A DNA stretch of 48,624 bases from Bacillota bacterium. GTDB taxonomy: Bacteria > Bacillota > Limnochordia > Darwinibacteriales > DTU012. Shown in pieces: positions 42,771-48,624 of this stretch (position 1 is the first letter of the stretch; every line of letters starts with the position of its first letter). The translations under genes and the position numbers were made by a program. The stretch spans positions 1 through 48,624 of the forward strand of contig DURM01000011.1 of assembly GCA_012837335.1 (NCBI GenBank). Reading direction: 5' to 3'. The notes under the pieces were generated by a model. It was not told the origin of the DNA, ran no database searches, and was given only the letters and a program-made list of their open reading frames with translations.

Positions 42771-44234
42771 GTGAAACAAATCAGCTTAATCTCAGTTCTT
42801 ATCGTCATACTTGCCTTTCCTGCCTGTGTTTTTGCAGAACAAGATGTAGTTGAGGTCTTCTTTATCCCGGAGCAGGGTTTTATCCGTGTTAATGCCAGGA
42901 TCTCCGTTCCTGCAGAGCAGGATCAAATTCAGTTTAAACTATTTCCCAAAGCCCATGTAACTGCGCTTTGGATTCCCACTCTGCTTACATATGAAGTAAA
43001 CAACACTACTGCCGCAGCGGTAGTATCTGCTGTGTTTCAGCCTGATAGTGCTGCGCAGACATTAGACCTGAGCTATGAAGGTTTTCTTCCCAATTATGAA
43101 TCAGAGCCAATGCAGGCTCTTGACGAAACTTTAATGTGGTATCCCCTGTTTGAATCACAGCCAAACCGCGATTACCGCATTAAGCTTTCCCTCTCACGAG
43201 ACTATCTGCCTAAGCTGGATGGAAAACTGCTGGATGTACGCGAGTCTGCTTTTGCAACCTATACCTGGTTGGTTGAAAACCAAGGTTACCCAGTGATTTG
43301 GTTTGGGGATCAGGAGGACACTCCGGAAGACGAGCTTGATGCAGTTGATGAAGGGACACCGGCTGACGAATCGGAGCCGGATGAAACACCAGAACCGGAT
43401 GAGGAACCGGAACATCCGGACACACCAGATCCCACTGATGAACCGGACCCAAGCGATGCGACGGAACACACATCAGAACTTGGCGATGAATTAAAGCCAG
43501 ATTCGCCTGACACCAGCGAAGACAAAGAACCAGAGCCACTTGAGCCGGCCGAAGCAGAAGATTTGGAAGATGGTCAAGGCTTAGACTGGATGCAAGACCT
43601 AGTGGAAAGTACAGATGAAGAACTCATAAATGAAGCGGTTACAGAGTTTGTCAGAGCTATTTCCCTCAGCAGCCGGGACGACCTAAACGCCTTGATTCAC
43701 CCTGACTTTACTGATCGCGAGCAGTTCATTGCTTATTTGATTTCGCGGCCTCACGACAGCACCATTACCAATCAAGTTGTAGAAATTAGACCTACTGAGT
43801 CAGGATCTATAGTCTACTGCGATCTGTATGAAAATGATCTGTTAACGTCGAAAGTATACAGTCTCTGGCAGAACTCAGCCACAAACTGGTTTTTGGTTGA
43901 GTGGTCCCAGATTCCCGCTGAGTATGAATTTGACTTGAGAATTGGAAATTCCGAGCTTCAGCGGTGGCTTGATGATTTTCGCACTGCGGTAACAGAGTTT
44001 GACCTGGTTTGGCTCGATTATCACATTACCCATAATAAACTGCAGGCTGTTAAGCTGCTGCAGGCGATCCGGTCTGAAATCGAGTGGATTGCGTCGGCTG
44101 TCAGCACTTCTGATGACCAAGCTGTTTTTATGATCAAAACGCAGTTTAGCGCCAGATTAAAGTTGACACTAAACTTGTACCCAGATAGCGAAACCTGGAA
44201 AATCAGCGCTATCGCTGCTGAGCCTGTATACTAA
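42771..44234 (+). CDS. Secreted protein of unknown function with acidic Pro/Glu/Asp linker
   Basis: A 487-residue exported protein I do not recognise. Signal peptide MKQISLISVLIVILAFPACVFA; the cysteine near its end is not in a convincing lipobox. Residues 20-185 are a beta-rich domain (FFIPEQGFIRVNARISVP; PQPNRDY-like region near 135). Residues about 185-275 are a low-complexity acidic linker rich in Pro, Glu and Asp (DEPDPSDATEHTSELG is a typical stretch). Residues 285-487 look like two small alpha+beta domains (FVRAISLSSRDDLNALIHPD; DFRTAVTEFDLVWLDYHITH), possibly NTF2-like. I chose the GTG at 42771, six bases after a G7 ribosome binding site; a TTG two codons earlier abuts it. A strong shared terminator lies just after the stop codon. 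Confidence 0.75.
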   Translation: MKQISLISVLIVILAFPACVFAEQDVVEVFFIPEQGFIRVNARISVPAEQDQIQFKLFPKAHVTALWIPTLLTYEVNNTTAAAVVSAVFQPDSAAQTLDLSYEGFLPNYESEPMQALDETLMWYPLFESQPNRDYRIKLSLSRDYLPKLDGKLLDVRESAFATYTWLVENQGYPVIWFGDQEDTPEDELDAVDEGTPADESEPDETPEPDEEPEHPDTPDPTDEPDPSDATEHTSELGDELKPDSPDTSEDKEPEPLEPAEAEDLEDGQGLDWMQDLVESTDEELINEAVTEFVRAISLSSRDDLNALIHPDFTDREQFIAYLISRPHDSTITNQVVEIRPTESGSIVYCDLYENDLLTSKVYSLWQNSATNWFLVEWSQIPAEYEFDLRIGNSELQRWLDDFRTAVTEFDLVWLDYHITHNKLQAVKLLQAIRSEIEWIASAVSTSDDQAVFMIKTQFSARLKLTLNLYPDSETWKISAIAAEPVY

Positions 44235-44268
44235 AAAAACCGGAGGGTTTTCCCCTTCCGGTTTTTTT
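44233..44268. terminator. Bidirectional terminator between convergent genes
   Basis: AAAAAACCGGA...TCCGGTTTTTT: a GC-rich stem flanked by A and T runs, so it can work on both strands. It follows the plus-strand gene ending at 44234 and the minus-strand gene ending at 44283. Confidence 0.9.
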
Positions 44269-44282
44269 ACTGGTAACAGGTT

Positions 44283-44972
44283 CTAAAAATGAATTCCTGC
44301 GCCAACATAGAATCCGCTGATGCGGTGTCCTTGAGCTTCTTCAAGTTCAAAGAACTGGGAGCGATAACCTGCTTTCGCAAGAACCAATGGAATTTGATAC
44401 TCGATGCTGATATCGATACCTTCTACTTTGCCCTGGTCTTCCTCGCCAACCAGTGTAATGAGACTGGGTGCGTACTCATAGACGCCGGACAGCCTCAACC
44501 CCGGTGCGATATCGATTCCCAATCCTGCGCTGTACTCAATGCCGCCGTACAGACCGCCATCAATGCCAGTTTCTGCCTTGCTGACGTTTCCTAAAACGCG
44601 ATAGCCAACAGAAGTAATTATATCAAGCTGACCCAGCACCGGCCAATCTACTCTCACCTTGCCATCCAGGCCGCCCAAAATATAAAAATCATCTAAATCA
44701 GCCAGCTTTTCATCGTCCAGATCATCGCGGATTAAATCAATAAAGTCTGTGATATGATTTGGTTTTCCGCCGTAATCTGCGCCGCCCATTAAGCGAACCG
44801 GTCCAATCTGCATTAAAGTCAGCTCTGCTCTGTAGATATTGGTCAGCTGACCTTCAGGAATGAACTCCTGTTCCGATACTGACCACAGCTCTCCTGACAA
44901 TTCAAATGCAGCCGCTGGAACCGCCAAAACCAAAGCTAATACCAATACTGCTGCGTATACTGCCTTTTTCAT
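44283..44972 (-). CDS. Putative outer-membrane beta-barrel protein
   Basis: A 229-residue exported protein of unrecognised family. Signal peptide MKKAVYAAVLVLALVLAVPAAAF. The mature part is a series of short amphipathic strands (YRAELTLMQIG, GKVRVDWPVLGQLDIITSVGYR, GLRLSGVYEYAPSLITL, GIDISIEYQIPLVLAKAGYR) with acidic turns, and it ends GFYVGAGIHF with a terminal phenylalanine, the signature of outer-membrane barrels recognised by BamA. About eight to ten strands can be counted. If right, the cell has an outer membrane. An alternative is an exported beta-sandwich protein. The ATG has AGGAGGGG seven bases upstream. It is a single gene, convergent with 42771-44234. Confidence 0.6.
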   Translation of the reverse strand: MKKAVYAAVLVLALVLAVPAAAFELSGELWSVSEQEFIPEGQLTNIYRAELTLMQIGPVRLMGGADYGGKPNHITDFIDLIRDDLDDEKLADLDDFYILGGLDGKVRVDWPVLGQLDIITSVGYRVLGNVSKAETGIDGGLYGGIEYSAGLGIDIAPGLRLSGVYEYAPSLITLVGEEDQGKVEGIDISIEYQIPLVLAKAGYRSQFFELEEAQGHRISGFYVGAGIHF

Positions 44973-45025
44973 GCTACCCCTCCTAAAATTTTGCCTTTTC
45001 TCTTAAATATTATATTCGCATTGAA

Positions 45026-45060
45026 AATAGTATTTCCTGTTACCTCCAAGAAATACTATT
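45026..45060 (-). terminator. Inverted repeat after the pseudouridine synthase gene
   Basis: AATAGTATTTC / GAAATACTATT are perfect 11-base arms around a 13-base loop, followed on the minus strand by TTTTC. It lies nine bases after the stop codon at 45069. Its AT-rich stem is weaker than the other terminators here. Confidence 0.6.
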
Positions 45061-45068
45061 ATGCATAA

Positions 45069-45974
45069 TTATTGTAATTGCTGTAATTGATGGTTTAAAA
45101 TGGATTTCATATCCCCGGGCAGCGGTATCCTTATCTGCACAGGTTGTTCTGTGCGCGGATGAATAAAGTCTAGCGACCAGGCATGAAGCGCCTGTCTGTT
45201 GATCATACTGCTGGCTTGGCCATACATTTCATCGCCCACGATAGGATTGCCCATCCACGAAAGATGAACACGCAGCTGATGAGTTCGTCCCGTGACCAGC
45301 TCCAGCTCTACCAGGGAGACAGAGGCATACTCTTGAATCACGCGGTAATGACTGCAGGCTGGTCTGCCGGAATCGGTCACAGTTCGCTTTAAGCCGTGGT
45401 CAGCTTGGCTGCTCATACCGATCGGCTGGTCGATGATCCCCTGCTTATCATTCAGTTTGCCCTTAATAACTGCCAAATATTTGCGTTTCAGCCGCCGGCT
45501 GCGCAGCTGCCTCACCAACTGATGATAAGCATACGGTTCTTTGGCAATAAGAATTACCCCTGATGTTTCCCGATCAAGACGATGGAGCAGGCGGATCTTA
45601 CGCTTTAGTCCCCGCTGCTGCCAGAGGTGGGCAATTCCGTTTGCCAAAGTGCCGCTGGGATACCCGCCGGTTGGGTGCACCGGAATATTCGGTGCTTTGT
45701 TAACAGCTAGCAGGCTGTCATCTTCGTAAACAATGTCCAGCTCCATTGGTTCGGGTACAAGATCTGTTGCTGAGTCAGCAAAATAGATTTCTATCTTATC
45801 ACCTGTCTTTACCCTTTGGGTAATATGAGCCCATCGGCCGTTTAAACAGACCTGTCCCCCGTTCCTCATCCGCCGCAGAAGACCCCTGCTTAGGCGCAGT
45901 CGGCCGTAGATGATTTCTTTAATCATTAAGCCTTCTTCATGGGGCAAAACAGTCTCTACTAAATCAGGTTTCAC
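45069..45974 (-). CDS. RluA-family pseudouridine synthase
   Basis: A 301-residue RNA-modifying enzyme that isomerises uridine to pseudouridine, most likely in 23S rRNA. The N-terminal S4-like RNA-binding region covers about residues 17-70 (RLSRGLLRRMRNGGQVCLNG). The catalytic motif HRLDRETSGV (131-140) holds the active-site Asp134. Further family motifs are NIPVHPTGG (96-104) and GRTHQLRVHLSWMGNPIVGD. It starts with GTG behind GGAAGG. The first 11 bases overlap the end of the zinc permease gene, so the two are likely co-transcribed although functionally unrelated. Which uridine is modified cannot be told from sequence. Confidence 0.9.
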   Translation of the reverse strand: MKPDLVETVLPHEEGLMIKEIIYGRLRLSRGLLRRMRNGGQVCLNGRWAHITQRVKTGDKIEIYFADSATDLVPEPMELDIVYEDDSLLAVNKAPNIPVHPTGGYPSGTLANGIAHLWQQRGLKRKIRLLHRLDRETSGVILIAKEPYAYHQLVRQLRSRRLKRKYLAVIKGKLNDKQGIIDQPIGMSSQADHGLKRTVTDSGRPACSHYRVIQEYASVSLVELELVTGRTHQLRVHLSWMGNPIVGDEMYGQASSMINRQALHAWSLDFIHPRTEQPVQIRIPLPGDMKSILNHQLQQLQ

Positions 45975-46839
45975 TGCTAAATCCTTCCTTTAAACTATCT
46001 CCATGCCGCATGCGGCTGAATTTCACTATCAAGCGTTTCATCACCAAAGCGAGTGCAAATTCGCCGGTTGTGATAATTACAATTACAGCCCCGGGCGGCA
46101 GGGAAAAATAAAACGCGATATACAAACCGATCCAGGCGGCAGCTAATCCTAAGACTCCAGCAGCCAGCATCATTTTAACAATATTCTTAGTAAAAATTCC
46201 AGCCGCAGCAGCGGGAGTAATCAGCAGAGCCATAACTAGAATCACTCCGACTGCTTGAATCGATACAACTACCGCGGCGCTCAGCATCAGCATCAACAGT
46301 AAATGCAGCCCGACTACCGGCAGTCCTGCGGCTTCTGCTCCAACCGGATCGAAGACCGCAAATACCAAATGATGAAAAACCAGCCAAACCAGTCCGGCAA
46401 CCACTAAGGCTGTGGCTGCGATTAAATACAGTTCTTGCATACGAACAGCCAAAACCGATCCCAACAGCAGTGATGATAAATCACCGGCGAAATTTGGCAT
46501 CCGAGCCATTATCAGGATTCCCACTGCAAACACGCCGGTGAAGAGAATGGCCAGAGCTGTGTCGTGACGAACCTTGGCTGTTCTGTTGAGAATAGTTATT
46601 CCGACAGCTGTACCAAAAGCCAGCACCAATGCTCCCAAATGCAGCGGCCAGCCAAATAAAAGGGCTGCAGCCAATCCGGTAAACGATGTGTGCGCAATCG
46701 CATCTCCGATGAACGCTAAACCTTTCAGCACAATAAAAACTCCGACTATGGCAGCTAAGATTGCAATCAGCGAAGTACCGATAAAAGCCCTGGTCATAAA
46801 CGAGAATTGAAATGGTTCAGTTATCCACTGAAAAGTCAT
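45964..46839 (-). CDS. znuB: Zinc-type ABC transporter permease
   Basis: A 291-residue inner-membrane permease of the metal (ZnuB/MntB) class with about eight or nine hydrophobic helices. Landmarks are VFIVLKGLAFIGDAIAHTSF near residue 45, the family's most conserved stretch, and ALLITPAAAAGIFTKNI near 220. I chose the ATG at 46839, six bases after GAGGTGG; an earlier start at 46866 lies deeper inside the ATPase gene. The coding region overlaps that gene by 23 bases. It works with the ATPase and binding protein encoded upstream. Zinc is preferred over manganese because of the binding protein's ligands. Confidence 0.88.
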   Translation of the reverse strand: MTFQWITEPFQFSFMTRAFIGTSLIAILAAIVGVFIVLKGLAFIGDAIAHTSFTGLAAALLFGWPLHLGALVLAFGTAVGITILNRTAKVRHDTALAILFTGVFAVGILIMARMPNFAGDLSSLLLGSVLAVRMQELYLIAATALVVAGLVWLVFHHLVFAVFDPVGAEAAGLPVVGLHLLLMLMLSAAVVVSIQAVGVILVMALLITPAAAAGIFTKNIVKMMLAAGVLGLAAAWIGLYIAFYFSLPPGAVIVIITTGEFALALVMKRLIVKFSRMRHGDSLKEGFSSET

Positions 46840-47584
46840 GCATGGCCACCTCGCCTTCCGGTCCAATAACTGGAAAATGTTTGGCGAACAATTTGGTTAA
46901 ACTCTCGCCGTTAAGGACTTCGCCAGGAGTTCCCGCCAAAATTACTTCTTGATTCAGTCCCAGCACACTGTCAAAGCCTGCTGCCAGACAGTTTAAATCA
47001 TGGGTTGCGATCACGACGGTATGTTCCATCTGCTGCAGCTTAAAAAACAAATCCAACAGCTGATGCTGGGCTGCCGCATCAAGGGCTGCCGCCGGTTCAT
47101 CCATGATGATCAAATCTGCCTGCTGGGCAAGGGCGCGGGCAATAAATATGCGCTGTTTTTGTCCACCCGAAAGATTACCAATAGGGCGGTTAGCTAGTTC
47201 CTCCATTCCCACGAGCTTAAGGCTCTGATAAGCTGCATCTCGATCTTGCCTGGATGGACGCTGCCACCAGTTTAAATGAACCAGCCGACCGTGGAGCACC
47301 ACATCAAAACAGCTGATGGGAAACTCCCAATCAACCTCATCAGCCTGGGAAAGGTAGGCAACTCGCGGCCGAGCCTGCTTTGGGTTTTGATTGAAAATCT
47401 TAACGGTACCTGCTGCGGGACTGACCAGGTTCAGCAGACTCTTTAGCAGAGTTGATTTGCCACCCCCATTCGGCCCAATCACTGCCGCCAAAGAGCCTGC
47501 TCTCACCTGCCACGAAACATTACTCAACACGACGCGGTTATCATAAGCAACCGTTAAGTTTTGAACATCGATGGCATAGTTCAC
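46817..47584 (-). CDS. znuC: Zinc-type ABC transporter ATP-binding protein
   Basis: A 255-residue ABC ATPase that powers metal import. It has Walker A GPNGGGKST (residues 37-45), signature LSGGQ (138-142), Walker B LIIMDEP (158-164) and the H-loop His195 in ATHDL. The Q-loop LSQADEVDWEFP (78-89) is typical of the ZnuC/MntA group. The ATG overlaps the stop codon of the binding-protein gene by four bases, so translation is coupled. Confidence 0.92.
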   Translation of the reverse strand: MNYAIDVQNLTVAYDNRVVLSNVSWQVRAGSLAAVIGPNGGGKSTLLKSLLNLVSPAAGTVKIFNQNPKQARPRVAYLSQADEVDWEFPISCFDVVLHGRLVHLNWWQRPSRQDRDAAYQSLKLVGMEELANRPIGNLSGGQKQRIFIARALAQQADLIIMDEPAAALDAAAQHQLLDLFFKLQQMEHTVVIATHDLNCLAAGFDSVLGLNQEVILAGTPGEVLNGESLTKLFAKHFPVIGPEGEVAMHDFSVDN

Positions 47585-48480
47585 TGTAGCGCCTCCAATA
47601 AAGATTTTCCGTTCCAGCGCATCATCTCAATATACGTAGGGATATCTTCTGTTAAAGTATCAGTATAAAGCGTAAAGAGCCTGCCTCCCACTTCCTTCAC
47701 AGCGGCTTCAGCGTAGCGAATACCTATGCCTGCCTGCGGTTCGGTAAACATCGCCCTCCGGGGATGCGCTGAAAGCAGCTTGGTCAGCTCAACCATATCT
47801 TTCACACTCGGTTCTCGATCAGGATTAAGTACCAAGTACGACTCCACCGAAAACCCATAGCGCTTGGCAAAATAAGAAAATGTGTTGTGGTAAGTGATTA
47901 TCCTGCGGTTTGCTTGAGGAATCTCAGCTGCCGTTTCTAAAAGCCAAGCGTCAAGTTCTGCCAACTTCTCAATATAAGCTGCTGCTCTGGATTGATAATA
48001 GGCTCCATTTCCAGGATCAATCTCTCCCAAAATGTCAGCGATGCGGCGTACATACTCCATGGTGAAAGTAACATCCAGCCACATGTGAGGATCATAACTG
48101 CCGTGATCATGATCCTGTTCATGGTGATGGTCGTCTCCATACGGCAGCGCCGGTAAACCGTCGGACAAAGTGATGATCGGCACAGCAGCACTGGCCGCAC
48201 TGTCAATTAACCGCTCCACCCAGGTATCTAACCCTAATCCATTGCAAAAGATCACATCAGCACCAGCAATCATCCGCGCCTCTCTTGGCGTTGGTTCCCA
48301 GCTGTGGGGGTCTCCTCCCATGGGAACAATCGCTCCTACGGAAACCAAATCCCCACCGACCTGAGCTGCTAAATCTGCCAAAATCGAAAAGGTCGCAACC
48401 ACTTTCACTTGAGCAGAGACCGCTGCTGAGTTTACCAATAGTCCCAAAATCACGAGCACATATAGAAGTCTTTGGCGCAT
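47581..48480 (-). CDS. znuA: Zinc-type ABC transporter solute-binding protein
   Basis: A 299-residue periplasmic metal-binding protein (cluster 9 family). Sec signal peptide (cleaving near VSAQVKV), no lipobox. Predicted metal ligands are His59 (DPHSWEP), His132 (DPHMWLD), His198 (TYHNTF) and Asp274 (LYTDTL). A third histidine instead of glutamate favours zinc over manganese. A His/Asp-rich loop DDHHHEQDHDHG (residues 116-127), also typical of zinc-binding members, precedes the second ligand. It is the first gene of a znuA-C-B operon that continues into the pseudouridine synthase gene. The ATG follows AGAGGTGG. A group II intron end lies 19 bases upstream, so its original promoter may be displaced. 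Confidence 0.9.
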   Translation of the reverse strand: MRQRLLYVLVILGLLVNSAAVSAQVKVVATFSILADLAAQVGGDLVSVGAIVPMGGDPHSWEPTPREARMIAGADVIFCNGLGLDTWVERLIDSAASAAVPIITLSDGLPALPYGDDHHHEQDHDHGSYDPHMWLDVTFTMEYVRRIADILGEIDPGNGAYYQSRAAAYIEKLAELDAWLLETAAEIPQANRRIITYHNTFSYFAKRYGFSVESYLVLNPDREPSVKDMVELTKLLSAHPRRAMFTEPQAGIGIRYAEAAVKEVGGRLFTLYTDTLTEDIPTYIEMMRWNGKSLLEALQ

Positions 48481-48499
48481 AACACCACCTCTTCCTCTT

Positions 48500-48624
48500 A
48501 TCGAGTAGGTAACCGCTAGGTGATCAGCCTAGCGGTTTTCCTCTCACAGAACGGTACGTACGGACCGCGTATACCGCTCCTGATAGACCTCAGTCATACT
48601 TCGTAGTATTGATGCAAAAGACCG
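48500..48624 (-). mobile_element. 3' end of a group II intron (domains V and VI), continuing past the window
   Basis: On the minus strand, GAGCGGTA (48572-48579) pairs with TACCGTTC (48549-48556), including the G-U pair of the conserved AGC triad. Between them lie a four-base upper stem TACG/CGTA, a five-base loop and a CG bulge: the layout of domain V. A three-base joint TGT leads to a domain VI-like hairpin: GAGAGG...CCTACTC closes a 10-bp stem, and a single A is bulged seven bases before the 3' end, ACTCGAT, matching the branch-point adenosine. The predicted intron end is 48500. The domain is 31 rather than 34 bases and lacks a GNRA loop, so it may be atypical or decayed. Any reverse transcriptase gene would lie beyond the right edge. 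Confidence 0.65.

Noticed and set aside
43194-43539. Open frames on both strands antisense to the acidic linker
   Set aside because: The GAx/CCx repeats of the linker leave all frames open; the predicted products are low-complexity Ser/Gly or Arg/Pro runs with no ribosome binding sites.
1-48624. CRISPR arrays, tRNA and rRNA genes, insertion sequences
   Set aside because: I looked for spaced direct repeats, tRNA-like cloverleaf ends and transposase motifs and found none; the only mobile-element signal is the intron end at the right edge.

Overview
This window looks like the chromosome of an anaerobic, plant-polysaccharide-degrading member of the Bacillota. The taxonomic placement is inference. 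Genes are tightly packed with strong GGAGG-type ribosome binding sites and use ATG, GTG and TTG starts. Protein families such as DUF2512, the DUF5696-like proteins and MalF/MalG-type permeases lacking their own ATPase are typical of Bacillota. Two features point to an outer membrane: all seven solute-binding proteins here have Sec signal peptides with no lipobox, and the protein at 44283-44972 looks like a beta-barrel ending in phenylalanine. A diderm lineage such as the Limnochordia is a reasonable guess but unproven.

Positions 827-38051 hold a large pectin/plant-glycan locus, all on the minus strand and so read from right to left. It opens with transporter C: a 994-residue solute-binding protein with N-terminal carbohydrate-binding-like domains (35067-38051) and two permeases (33211-35041). 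Module B follows: NHL/TPR/Yip1 membrane protein, DUF5696-like protein, MalF-like and MalG-like permeases, and a solute-binding protein (33195 down to 25043). Next come a cytoplasmic GH28 polygalacturonase, a secreted HEAT-repeat/pectate lyase fusion and five small exported proteins of two beta-sandwich types (24961 down to 16272). Module A (15931 down to 7676) repeats the module B gene order and carries two further tandem solute-binding proteins, a GH65-like glycosidase, a DUF2512 membrane protein and a fifth small solute-binding protein. An AraC-type regulator (38291-39148, plus strand) is divergent from the first gene of the locus and is the obvious candidate controller. No ATP-binding subunit for the sugar transporters is present, so a shared MsmX-type ATPase elsewhere is expected.

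The likely division of labour is as follows. Pectate lyase and the small exported binding proteins act outside the cell or at its surface. Solute-binding proteins, several with an EF-hand-like DxDGDGxxD loop, deliver oligosaccharides to three permease pairs. The GH28 and GH65-like enzymes then finish degradation in the cytoplasm. The role of the Yip1/NHL and DUF5696-like proteins, present twice in the same position, is unknown.

Positions 39123-48480 hold unrelated genes: a DapB-like reductase with a substituted catalytic histidine; an 878-residue fusion of a class III aminotransferase with a cyanobacterial-type acyl-ACP reductase domain, behind its own promoter and an inverted-repeat operator; a secreted protein with an acidic Pro/Glu/Asp linker; the putative outer-membrane barrel; an RluA-type pseudouridine synthase; and a zinc-type ABC transporter (znuA-C-B order). 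The right edge (48500-48624) carries what looks like domains V and VI of a group II intron, inserted 19 bases upstream of the zinc-binding-protein gene. Position 22-702 at the left edge is a DUF4956 membrane protein.
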